Below are positions 48,001-59,540 of a stretch of 64,000 nucleotides of DNA, piece after piece; the first letter of the stretch is position 1, and every line of letters begins with the position of its first letter. The notes beneath the pieces are model-generated. The model did not search any database. It was not told where the DNA came from and saw only the letters and a program-made list of their open reading frames with translations. The stretch covers positions 5,208,001 to 5,272,000 of the forward strand of contig NC_063269.1 of assembly GCF_910591885.1 (NCBI RefSeq). The letters are read 5' to 3'. Source of the DNA: Bombus terrestris. Its lineage: Eukaryota > Arthropoda > Insecta > Hymenoptera > Apidae. Both the position numbers and the translations under genes were made by a program.

Positions 48001-50594
48001 CATCTACCGAAACTTGGTTGAAGAATAAGGCTGTTACAACGGTTCCCATACTTTCGAATGTCAAGTGTTTCACGAACTTTCACCTATGGAAAGCCCCGGA
48101 CCTACCGATTGCTTACCAGCCAGGACACTGAAACAAAATTACGCAGGGCAATTAGCGATTCCGCCTTGCTTCTGTGCTGTATATTTACGAGCTACCCTCG
48201 TCACCTCGGGGATCGATAAGTACCGTCTTTGTCACTTTCCATTGCTCGTCGAACAGCATGACCATGTCATTTGGACCTGTCAACAGAAAATGAAATATCC
48301 TTTAGACCACGCTTACGTGTCGTTATTCATTCCTAAACGTTCGAACTCGTTCGAAGCGATAAACAGCCCGGAGGTAAATCCGCGAAAAGAGAGATTATAC
48401 GGGTGTTCGTCGACATTTGACCTGTATTTTTTGTTTTTCTTTTAGTTCAATGGGATCACGGGTGAAAATGTGTATCGGCCAGCATTTGCGTTCGAGTATT
48501 TACGTGTATTACATTTTTCACCTGCGCCCGGCACTTCCATCGACAGAGGTTGACACGCGAGTAAATCATATATTATGTACGGCGTTTGCGAAAAGTTACG
48601 CGTTAAATGTTCCGGCAACTCCATTTACAGCTGCTTTCCCATATTTCATCCGATCGCGAGCAACATGGACGGGTCCGGCGACGGCAAGCCGTATAAATAA
48701 TGCATCGATGAGAATCGGTTTAATAATTTTACGCGAATTTATTCGTTAATTCGACGACGTCTCGCCGCGGCAAGTATCCCGTTGCTTCAAAATCCCGGCT
48801 CGTATATCGCGCAGAAAACGTTGGCAATTGTCGCAACGTCCTATGAAACGGGTGACAGCCACCAACGATGCGATTCTTACCGGGCCGATCGATTAATAAT
48901 TTTTTTTTTTTTCTGGATAGAAAATTAATTTACTTACGGCGAAACGAAAAGCGGAAAGATCGATCTCACCGATGAAGAGGATCATGTTGGCGGATGAAAT
49001 TTTCACGCAATCTGGAAGGCCGTAAAGTCCGAAGGGGAATTTCCCCGATTGGCAATATTCTAACGAGAGAAAGAAGCGGTTGGGGGTTGAGAGGAACGAG
49101 GAGAGACGGGGTTAGAGAAAGGATAAACAGAGAAGGAGAGAAAACGAAGGAGGGGAAGCGGCTGGATCAAAGAGGCCAGCTCGCGCTCTCGTAACTAGAT
49201 TTCTCGTTCCCACTTTGAGGATTGCTTAATGCTCTATAAGCGGTCGTTTTAAACTCGATGAAATCGAATCAGCGACGAATCGAGATCGCGCCGCGCTGCA
49301 AATTCAATTGGAGGACTCTGCTAGTTGGTGCGCATCATATAACGTCCGTGGCCTCGACTTTCTCGCTTTGATCTTTTTCCACACGTTCGAGCCGCGCGCC
49401 GCGCTCTTTTTCGATAGAAATTCGCTTGCGTCATACTCTGACCGATGCAACTGCTTTCTTAATTAAGCCCTTGCCATACCATTTAACTCGGAAGAATTCG
49501 GACCCGAACGTTACGCCCGAATGCTGAGCAAACGAGCCGAAGCGACGCAGTCAGAGTGTCGGAACTCGAAACACGAGATCGTGCGACTAAGTGCGTAGAT
49601 AGTTGCGCCTGTGTTTAAATAAAAGACACCATTCGATACATTCATACTTGGTCCGAGATTAAGACTACGAGTGACACTCGTGTTATTCACGTTTGACATG
49701 AAACGCGAGCCTGACTCGTGATATTTAGACCTGGCTGAAAATTCCCATCATAACTCAACCTCGTAAAGGTATGGCAGAGGGTTAACGAAATTTGCTATTA
49801 GTCATCCTGACCACTTACCTACCTTACTTACCGTTGTCACGAATAACGGTTATCGTTATTGTTCAAGTCGCAACTTGTCTTTAAATACAAATCTCCAACT
49901 TGGTTTTCCGATAGCAGAACCTTCGAGAAATCTCAGACCTTCCGCCAGAGTTCCTCCGAATATGGACTTTCTAGTGCTGTCGATCGATTCGCAGAGAAGG
50001 AGAAAGTCGAATCAGCCGATCGCGTACGAAGTCGAGCGGGAAGTTTTTTAGTGGAATCGCGGCTCGTTCGACCCAATTACGCTCGCCGGCCAGACCGAGG
50101 GATCAGAAGCTCCGGCAGGAAGTCAAGGGGCGCGAATGCATTGTTAAGCTCCCTCTGTCCAAACATTCGGCATGCTTCCAAGTAACCAACACACCTTTTT
50201 ACTCTATCCGTCCCCCTATCTGCTCGATTCTCCCAGCGGATCTCTTTCTCTCGCGCTACGCTTCCCGGTCGTACACACGTAGCTTGTGCGAGAAGCATCT
50301 ACAGGTAATCCTAAAAAATGGACAGTTGGTTTCCGCCGCTATAGCGTCGGGCACACGTGGAGATTCTATCGACGCTCTTTCACGTCGTCCCAACAGCTAG
50401 GAATAGGCTCAAGCTTTACGAGTACCTGCCGATTTTCTGTGAACCTACGTGACGTACAAAAATGGTAATTACGAGTAGGTTTACCGCAAGTTTCGTCAGT
50501 TTAGACAAGTGGTGTTACCTGAGGGGAATGGCATATACTAACGAAGAATTTCTTACGCACCATAAATTACCTCGAAACGAAGAACAGCCCGAGA
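45001..50594. other. Noncoding stretch downstream of otd
   Basis: No coding exon recognised. The segment 45.0-46.1 kb is AT-rich. A cluster of homeodomain-type words (ATTAATTAAC, CATTAAAAGCC, CATTATTAATTAC) lies at about 46290-46390, a possible enhancer. After 46.6 kb composition is mixed and featureless, with a T12 run at about 48901. Confidence 0.5.
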
Positions 50595-50623
50595 CATTGT
50601 GCGGTTATATTAACCGCACAATG
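50595..50623. promoter_or_regulatory. Perfect 29-bp palindrome containing two Runx-type TGCGGTT sites
   Basis: CATTGTGCGGTTA and TAACCGCACAATG are perfect 13-bp complements around a TAT centre. Each arm contains TGCGGTT, which fits the Runx consensus TGYGGTY. A palindrome this long is rare by chance. It could be a dimeric binding site or a small inverted duplication. Confidence 0.7.
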
Positions 50624-53479
50624 GTTTTCGACGAATACGTTGCGAGGATACACGCACTTTCGGTTCCATTTTTTCGTCGTAGGAGACGGCGTTTTTCTAT
50701 CTATCGTAAAAATTGAGCTCGCCGTTCGATATATTTGCAGTTTTTAGGACAGCTAAGTCGGGGGTTGAGGAAGAACGGCGTTTCACCCTCCGACGATCAA
50801 ACCTTTCCCATTTTAAAGAACCCGAGGACAGTCCCTGGCAGCGTAAAAAGGACCGTGTACATATAACTTGGTTGCACAGAGAACGCAGAAGAGTATAGAA
50901 AGAAGAGGCGGTGGAAAAGAAAAGGGAAAGACCGAGAGAGAGAAGGAGAGAAAGAGAGAAAAGCGAGGGTGGAGGGAGACGGAAAAGAGGAAAAGATCAA
51001 AGATGGAGGAAGAGAGAGGAAAGAGGATGAAGAAAGATGGAAGAGAACTCCTCTCGGCAAAGGATCTTCCGTGCACGAGAAGAGAGAGCCGGGAGAGGGT
51101 CCTATAAATAATTAGCGAGGAGTCGCTCTCCGCTCGGCGGGCGTAAGCCGCTTACAACCCCCGTTCACCCTGCTCCTCGCCGCATGGCCTGCTTTCCCCT
51201 AGCCCCTTGCCCTTGCAGCATCTACCTTCCTCCGGTTCTTCACCACCCGATTGCTGCCCCTCACGACCACCGCCACCACCCTCTTCCTCCTTCTCCGCCT
51301 TCTCTGTCTCCTCCACCTACTACTTCTGCTGCTACTGGCGCTGTTGCTCTCGGTTCCTCTTTACGTTCCTCTCTACGACCGAAGAGATTCCGGCCAGCCT
51401 TCGTTCGCCCTTCAACGGCAACCCTTCGTCAAGGGTTCCCGTTTGCAGTGATAGGAAGAGGCGAAGCTAGACGCGCACAACATCTCCAAGACGTTGTTCC
51501 GTTAAACTACATCCGCGTCGCTGTTTCGAACCTCCGTGCTCCGAGCAAGAGAGATACAGGGAGCCCCGTACAGCTTTATCGTCTCGGTCCGATCGAGTCA
51601 TTGATCGGTACTAATGAGCGGCACGCGCTACTCCACTGCTCCCGGCATTGTTTCTGCGTGAATGCGGGATTAGACGGAAGAGAGCCAAATCCAGTTCGAC
51701 TGATTGGCGCTTTGCTACGAATTGCAAAGGATTTGCGGTGTCTATGTACAACGTAGACTGCTTATCGAACGTTTAACCAATCGTTTAGCTTCTGGCCCTG
51801 CTAATCGCCGTTGCGAAGAAAGATGTCGAGCGAATCTATCTTCGGCGTGTAGTGGGAACCTGTATTACGGTTGCCACTCGATAAAGGGCAAACTTTCCAC
51901 GCCTAAGCTTTCACGACCGATCGACTCGGTCGTTCTTCCGAAAGTTCGCTCTGAATTCCGCTTAATTACCCGCGGCACCCGATTCTAAGGACGATCGCGG
52001 GAAACCTTTTAGCGCCGAGTTAAAAGTCGAGGAATCGACTCTAGCGCGCAAACGAGCTTAACGCTAGCGAACTCGAACGCGTTGCCAAAACAGAATCCCC
52101 GAAGAAATTTCTCTTCCAGGGTTTGTTTCTCGACGGATCTTCGTCGTGTTTCGCGAGGAGATCTTTCGTCCGGCCGCTCTCAGAAGCTGTTTCGACGATC
52201 CGTGAAAATTTAAGCAGTCGCACACCCCGCCGAGAGAATGGGGTGGTCGGACGTGTGCGCGTTTCGCAGGAAAGGGAGACGTCGGGGATGAGTTGGTCGG
52301 TGCTACAACGGATCGGCTTAACATCCGAGGCGCCGATGTTGACTAACTGGGCTAACAACGTCGCGGTGTTTGCTACCGGAACGTTTGCCAGTCGGCACGT
52401 GGCACGGGCTCTCCGCGGCTGCCTAGTCGATTAGCCGAGCTTACGTTTATTCTCGCCTCGTTTGCTGCTCCTTTCAGCGTTTCGCCTCTCCGCGCGCGCT
52501 TCCACTCTTCTATTTGCTTTAAATTAACGTCCCTCTCGACATTCTTTCTCGAGAATTTCCCTTCTTTTCATTGTCTTTGCTTTCGTTCCAGGCCATTGCC
52601 CTCCTCCGTGGGTCGATGGTGTTTCAAATGATATTTCTCTCTCGGCCTTATCTTTTTATTCTCTATTTTTTTTTTTTTTTTGCTTTTCTCCATTGAACGA
52701 TCGAAACTCGCGCAGAATGGCCAGAGTCCGTGGACTGCGAGATGACGCGAGTAGGGCGTCGCGACGCGTGCATACGAGAGCATGCCCTCGGCTTACGTGC
52801 ACGCGGAACCTTACGCACAAAGTGAATCTCGGATTACCGGTCTCTGGGGCTCGTGGAAACCCTATACTATCGGTTGGTGGTAAAAACAGAGAAGTACCGC
52901 CGTCTGGGGAGAGTAGCTAGAAACTAGATGAACAAGGAGAGAGATGAGAGAGGGAGGAAGATCGCGGGTTTGATGGAAGTCTGGTATCCGCGGTTCGTGT
53001 TTCGACCAACGCACGTCTCGTCGTTGCACTGTATTAATGGGACCGTAATAGCCTATTTGTGATCGCTAATAGTCCAAGTCCCGTCTCTTCCCTCGCCGTC
53101 GTTTTCCCTACGCCGTGTTAAACTCCCTCGGGAAATCTGGACGGTATACCCTGCAAAATGGATCGCTGCTCTTCTCCGTTCAATCAGCACCGTGCGATTT
53201 TTTTCTGACCCCTTGCATCGTCCTTTCGAAGGCTTCGCTCCTCCCGGCATCGTTCTCCGCTCGTTCGGCGACTGCAACTTCAGCAACGACGATTAATCGC
53301 GTCGTCGTACTCTCGTTCACCTTCTTCGACGGAGTCCTGCACACGGTTTAACGTTCGCGGTGTACTGTTCGTTTCGTCGTCCGAAAAGTCGACTGCCATC
53401 GTACAGAAAGGAACAGGAAGAAAGGTCGAGAGAGTCGGTTTTGCTTTGTTCGAAGGAAATCTTCTTCCCGTCCGGCGGA
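50624..53479. other. Noncoding stretch, purine tract then CpG-rich
   Basis: A long purine-rich tract of GAGAAAG/GGAAG words runs from about 50880 to 51040, its reverse complement giving spurious Ser/Phe/Leu frames. At 51.25-51.35 kb there is a pyrimidine-rich CCACC/CTTCC segment. A T18 run is at about 52663-52680. No coding exon can be supported. Confidence 0.5.
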
Positions 53480-53547
53480 ATGCCGGATTCCTTGGACAAT
53501 GGCGACAGGAAGAGGCCGGGGACAAAAGCGAAGAGCTCGAGAAGCAG
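53480..53547 (+). CDS. Weak candidate first coding exon (MPDSLDNGDRKRPG...)
   Basis: ATG 53480 with a purine at -3 opens 22 codons plus 2 bases, reading MPDSLDNGDRKRPGTKAKSS and two more residues, to a GCAG-GTAGGC donor. The basic end resembles a nuclear localisation stretch. I do not recognise the protein and see no partner exon. The donor overlaps a CAGGTAG heptamer. It may well be chance. Confidence 0.15.
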
Positions 53548-56500
53548 GTAGGCATAGATGGACGGTGCCGATGCCATCGTGTCTATAGACCGACACGGAC
53601 GGCGCCGATCAAAAACTCGTTAGTCCCGGTTTGGCTTCAAGGATAATAAATGTGGGAACGTGGATTCCGCCCTCGGAACACCCACTTCTGCCACCTTTAT
53701 TCGGCCGCTCTTCCTGCCTCCGGTATTACGCGATTTACGGTCATCTCCGCGATCGGGACAAGATTCGTTTAAAGCAGCCGAACTTTTCTTTGCGATTATC
53801 CACGTTCTCCTTTCCGTTTCTCTCGTTGCTACGCGCAACAACGAAGAAAGAAACATTATGGTTCAAATTCGTGGACGGTGGTAAAGCTTGGTCGGTCTAC
53901 GTTAAAACATATTTGTGGTTCAACGGAGATCGGAGCTCGTGGTAGGCCGACGACGGTGACGCGGGTGACTGTCGAGAATCAATTTCTTATTGACCGATCG
54001 GTATCTCGGTTCCCGCGAGTATTACGCGGCAGAATTACGTGAATGGACCACGGGATCGAGGCCTCCGCAGGGGCTCTGCTCGAAGATCGGCCATTGTTTG
54101 GAAGAAATCGAATTACAAACGAACGTCGATCAAGGAACAAGTTGCGCCGGTTGACTCGGGCCAGTTAAACGTCTTCTTGGCACGAGAGATTTGATATCGA
54201 CGACCGATCGAGCATTTCTTTTGCGCGTAATTCGACGTTGTCACGCGGTCGAACGCGATTTTCCTGCCGTTTCTCGTAACACCTGCGACACGAAACGCGT
54301 TGTGACCGTGGACGACTCCCGTGGGGCGTTTCTCGATGACCAGCAAAAGCGGCTGGCAGAAGAAAAGCCGGTCTATCTAGCGCGGAATCCGTCCGAAAGC
54401 GAGTCTCGAGATCCACCTGAACATGACTTTTCCTTCGTGGCGATTCTATCTACGGGCGCGCGATCAATCACTATCAATGGCGTTCGTTGTCGCCGTAGGT
54501 AGAGGGATTTGTTGGTTGACGAGACGTCGCGCGAGGATTCCACGGGCGCATAATGCGCGTAATAGACTCGGTCGTGTCGGTGCAGTCGATCGAATTTACA
54601 TTACGATGGATGATTCGGTGGATCGAACGGTAGTCGGACGACGAAAGCGGTACCGACGAGATGTCTGATAAAAGATCTCGGGACGATAATCCACGGCGGG
54701 ATTAACACCGAGGATCCATCGGTGGAATCCAATTAACATCAAAACGTTGGACGACAAGTGTCTTCTCTGATCGATCGAAATCAGACCATTGGGAAAATAC
54801 GGAGGCGTTCGGTCCGTCGTAAGGCATCTGCGATCGAAAAATATTCCCCTCGATCGGTGATTTGATCGCGAAGATTGCCGATAATACCCTGTAACCCCGA
54901 GACGTGTGTGACCCCGGCAGACTCGGTCGGCGAACGGAGTAATTCATTGACTTAGTAACTCGGTGACTTTCACCGGTGATTTACACGAAAGCCTCATAAG
55001 CGGCTTGCCTCAGTTTCAAATTCCCTCTCTCCCTGTCTTCTCTGTCCGTCTTTCTCTATTCGTCAAAGAGCCGTGCCTTGCGAGACCGCGAGCCAGACAG
55101 GGAGGCAACTAGCTACTATCAGAAGCTACGGGATGAAAAGGAGCTACACGGAGACAGAAAGGAGGAAAAGAGAGAGAAAGAGGAAAACAGATGGGAGAAC
55201 GGGGAAATCGGAAGGGATGGAAAGGCGGGCAAAGAGAGAGACAGAGCGAGGAAGAGGCCCGGGGGGAAGGTCGGAGAACGTAGCAAAGGTTATTTGCACC
55301 GAGTTGTCTTTTTTCGGTGCTTTTTGTTCGAACCGTTTGTCGAACGGCTCAGCCGGCTGATCTTCGGGATGATGAGCATGAACTACATTCTATATAAAAC
55401 CTGGCAGAGTACTTTAAGCCTCGTACGAATGTGCTTTCGCGGTGTGCCACGGGACGCCGAGCATCGATCGCTTAACGAGAGTCTCGCCCTTCGTTGATTG
55501 TGTATGTCCGAAGGTTTCCTGACTGATCGCCGCACCTCGAAATCCGTTGTTATTCTTCTTTTACCGATCGGAATCGCGCCTCGGAGAGAGTCGCTCTTCG
55601 TTTCGTCGCGCGTCCTCTCTTTTCTCGTCGATCTCTCGAAACGTTCGACCGGTGACGAAAATTCACGAGAAAGAATTACTCGCGTGACTTTGAATCGTCC
55701 CACAGACGGAGTACACGTTCGTCGACGAACTCTTGCGTTTTTTAAATCAGAACGAGACACGACTCGGCTAACGCTCCGCTGTTGGATGACGCTTGTAATA
55801 ATCTTTAAGCGTCGCGTTACGATAATTAAATCGGCGCGGCGGAACGAGTGCAGAAGATAACGAGGGCGCGAACGTTTGCTCCGATACAGTAGCCGTAACG
55901 AGCTGCCTGCGCGTCAAAATACACGGCGAAAGTAACGGACATTCCGATACTGATTTCGCGTTGGTATAGAGCTGGTGATTTTGTTCATGAAACCCGACCG
56001 AAGCGTCGTCCACCGTTCGATGACGTTCGAGGTACTTGAAGCCGTTGACGCGAGTTATGCGTCGATGCTTTATTTACGGAGGAATCGTAATCACGCGATA
56101 TCATAAAATAGGATACCATCGATGTTCGCGTGATCAGCGATTAACCGATATTAGCCGCATGAACGCTTCTTACCTCGACGCATTCTGCATAATCGTACGA
56201 TTTGACGCGAAATTGACGCGAGTATTTTGTATCTTTTTTCTCGATTTAAACGTAATTATAGCCGCGACGATCGTACGAAAATAGGCTCGCCAATGAACGA
56301 ACTGCTCGTTTTCTTCTCCGTATTTTCCAGCATACCCGTAGATCCGTCTAGCGACAGGGACGTTTCTTCGACTCTTTACGTGGCAGGTAAGGCTTCTGTA
56401 ATAACGTTGACTCGCGCGAGGTAGAAACCGTTTAAACGAGAACGAAAACAGGCGTGTAGAGGGAACGAATCGCGAAGAAACGGTCATTTTTGTGTAGTCG

Positions 56501-58379
56501 TGGATGCCAAGTCAAAACACGGATTTCCAATGAGTCGTCGGCTGGTTAAGGATGCGAAAAATAAGTAACTTGGGTGGCCCAGGCGCGCGTGTCACGTGGC
56601 GGCGAGTCGCGCGACGAGTCAATTGGTCAATGAGGAAAATTGGCTAAGAGTTCATGAATGGACCGGCGTGAATAAAGTGGCTGCATGTTAGTATAGGTTT
56701 ATGGAAGCAAGCCGGTTTTAGCTACGCTAATAGCATAGTAATGCTGGCTGATCTTTTCGAAATCCCGTAAGAGCATTAACCGCTCGCACGTGAGCAAGCT
56801 AAATTGCTATGTTGTGGGTATACGCCCAGCTATGTAGCTATCACCTGGCTACAGGGCGTAACGAAAGGAGGAGAGTATCGCAGTCGAGGATTGACGTTTC
56901 GAGAAAAAGATAACTAGCTGGCGCGTTCGTCGAACGGGTTCCTCTTTTGCCTGTATAACGAGATTAACCGCGAACGTTTCGACTTCGACGGATACAACGA
57001 CGCGGAGAATCGCCAACACCAAGTTCGATGAACGTCCCCGTTTGCGCGAACCAGACGTTCATATCGCCTCGCAAGACGATCTCGCGAAACGTGTCATTCG
57101 TCGAACCGAAACTCGTCCTCGCTACGACTCGATCTGCTTCCATCGAACCGCGTTGCCGATCCTTTCCTAATCGCCAGCGATTCGTCTCGTCTCGTAGATC
57201 CGCGATCGTTCTTTCCCCCCTCGAAAAAGCAACGCGATCGACGTTGTTCGCGAGGCAACAGATCGCCCGGAGGGAGAACGATGCGGGCAACCGTGTCCGT
57301 CCATTTTCTTCCATTTAGAATCTATTCGCGTATCTTTTCCGGATAGATGGAAGAAACAGAAAGAAAGGAAAGAGCGAAAGGGGGTGAAGAAGGGAGGGGA
57401 AGAGGAACTGGAAGCTCGGATATATTTTTAGAGACGGACTGTACGTAACGCGTCGTAACGGTGAGGAAGCGTTGCCATCGCGGTTGGTTAGGTTGGTTCG
57501 TGCGGGCCGTATCCATTGGTTCCCCACTACTTTGGTTAGGTCGCGATGCCACGGCCCTAGCCACGCCAACTTTCCACGAGCAGACGCTGTTCGACGTCGG
57601 TCGGGCCTTCGTCTCGTTCGCACTTTGCTTCGGCGTAGCTTCGTTTCTCCCTCGATTACCCTTACTCCTTTCTATCCGAGCCAGTTTCGCGCGCGTTCTC
57701 TTTCCCATTCGGGTTGCCGTTCCTTCTCTTTCTCCGCGCAAACGCAGCCAACTTTCCGTCTCGTTCCTTCACCACCTCCGAACTCGTTCGTTCTTTCTCC
57801 ATCTCCATCGTTCGTCCGTCCTTCCCTTCGTTGGCAGAACTACCCCCTCTTCGAACGGTACCTCATCCCCTTCCGTGGTTGGATACTCCCCCTCGGCTCT
57901 CCCCCCTCGACCGGTACGTAGTCCGGTCTCCCGCGCCGACAGCCAAGCGACCGAGCGAGCGCCCCCCTCGCGCATAACCCCTCGGCCAAGAGAGCGATCC
58001 GTAACAACTAAAGTTCTCGTGAAAAGTTGAGCTGGGCTCTCCTACGCCCTCCTGCTATAATAGCCGCCGCGCTCGCTGCTCTCTCTACCTACCGTCTATC
58101 CCTGTCCATCTGTCCCGGGTTTGTCCCACATCCCGCACACGGAACGCTGCCGGCAGGAGAGAGCGAGAAAGACAGTGCGACGAACGGAACGAGTGCCGAC
58201 CGCCGAGAAACGGAGAGGGATCCCGCGAACGGAAAGAGAAAAAGACAGAGACGCGGCCGGATTAGGGAATAGAATAGTCATTATCGGTCTACATATTCGT
58301 GATATACTCTATCGGGCATCCTCGGTAGTGCGAAACGTCGCGGCAGTAGCGACGAGCGTGTGTGCCGTGCGACCGATCA
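53548..58379. other. Noncoding CpG-rich stretch
   Basis: No coding exon recognised. Long overlapping frames on both strands at 57.3-58.0 kb result from a stop-poor, pyrimidine-rich segment. A TATATAAAA word at 55391-55399 could be a TATA box but has no initiator at the right distance. The 57.4-58.2 kb part is a plausible CpG-rich promoter for an exon ending at 58536. Confidence 0.45.
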
Positions 58380-58536
58380 ACCACTGGATACCTAACCTTT
58401 GTTTTCGAACCTGCTCAACGTCACCGGCATCACCGGCTCCACCTCGTATCCAGCCGATTCTTTATCGAGGATTACTCCCTTTCGTAACGAGAACACCGTC
58501 GTCCACGTCGCTTCCAACCATTTCTACGATCCACGG
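58380..58536 (+). other. Candidate 5' (non-coding) exon with strong donor
   Basis: The segment ends at CCACGG before GTAAGT, a consensus donor. It is open in two frames for over 45 codons but has no in-frame ATG, so it would be 5' UTR or an internal exon. It sits at the right side of a CpG-rich island. No acceptor or downstream exon of the same gene is recognised before the window ends, so a long first intron leading off the right edge would be required. The left border is unknown. Confidence 0.3.
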
Positions 58537-58594
58537 GTAAGTACCTTGTTTATTTTCGCTCGGAGAGCAGCCTCGAGTGACTGCATTCCGCTCC

Positions 58595-58646
58595 GCGAGT
58601 GTCGTTCGCGAGTGTCGTCAGCGAGTGTCATCTGCGAGTGTCGATC
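58595..58646. repeat. Four imperfect copies of a 13-bp GCGAGTGTC repeat
   Basis: GCGAGTGTC begins at 58595, 58608, 58621 and 58634, an exact 13-bp period, with the four following bases varying. It lies just after the candidate donor at 58537. Confidence 0.85.
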
Positions 58647-59507
58647 GAAGGAGCCCGGCGAGATCGAGCTCGGGAAGCTGGACGATTCGTTCGCCGCGAT
58701 TCCTGCAGTAACATCGTGCTTATCGTGTCGACCGTACCGATGAGAGATCGCGCGTGTGATTTAAAAACAAAAAAAAAAAAAAAAAAAATATCGTTCAGAT
58801 ATTCGCAACGTAGGAATCGCGAACGCTTACGCTGACACGAAGCGCGTTACGCTGACCAAGAATCACCAACGACGTTCGTCTATCGATCGGATGTTTACTC
58901 GTTTCGTAATAGCAACTGGGCTTCCCTTTGCGAGTACATCGGAATCTCGCAATTTACGAGGCATAGCTCGCTCGCAAGGTGAACGACGATAATTTACGCA
59001 TGCGAATATCTGTAGTCGTTGGTTTGTGACGTTCGAACGCGATATCGTAAACTACGTTTCGCATGCATAAATATCTCTTTGCTTCGACTTACGGTCGATT
59101 CGCGGCTGGCTACGAAAATCTTTCCCACGGAATGTCTCTAGGAGACAGAGGGAAGATTCGTACGGTATCAATTTTTATAGACGTAGGGTTATCTGTACGA
59201 TTACTTTTCGCGGTAAATGGAAAAAAAGAAAAGCGACAGATAGCCGGAGGGCCGGGGAAAACCCAACCAATGGAATCAAATTCGGACGCTGCGGTGCGCG
59301 AAAACCTCGAAAATGCCGGCATTTAATCGGCGAGGCGTACGCCGAGCTTTCATTCAACCAAAGAGGGAATATAAATCCGCGGACGAACGTGCCCTGCAAT
59401 ATTCCCAAACAACGAGAGAACTTTTTCCCGAATCACGAAAAAAACATTGGCAAATTACACTGATTCATAAATAACTGCGCGTTGCAACTTCCATCTACCC
59501 GTGTATG

Positions 59508-59540
<33 letters not shown>

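Noticed and set aside
50797..51076. Ser/Leu/Phe-rich reverse frames resembling membrane proteins
   Set aside because: They are the complement of a GAGAAAG purine tract, a simple-repeat artefact.
57315..58030. Several overlapping 100-190-residue frames on both strands
   Set aside because: All frames are open at once because stops are rare in this pyrimidine-rich DNA; none shows a conserved motif.
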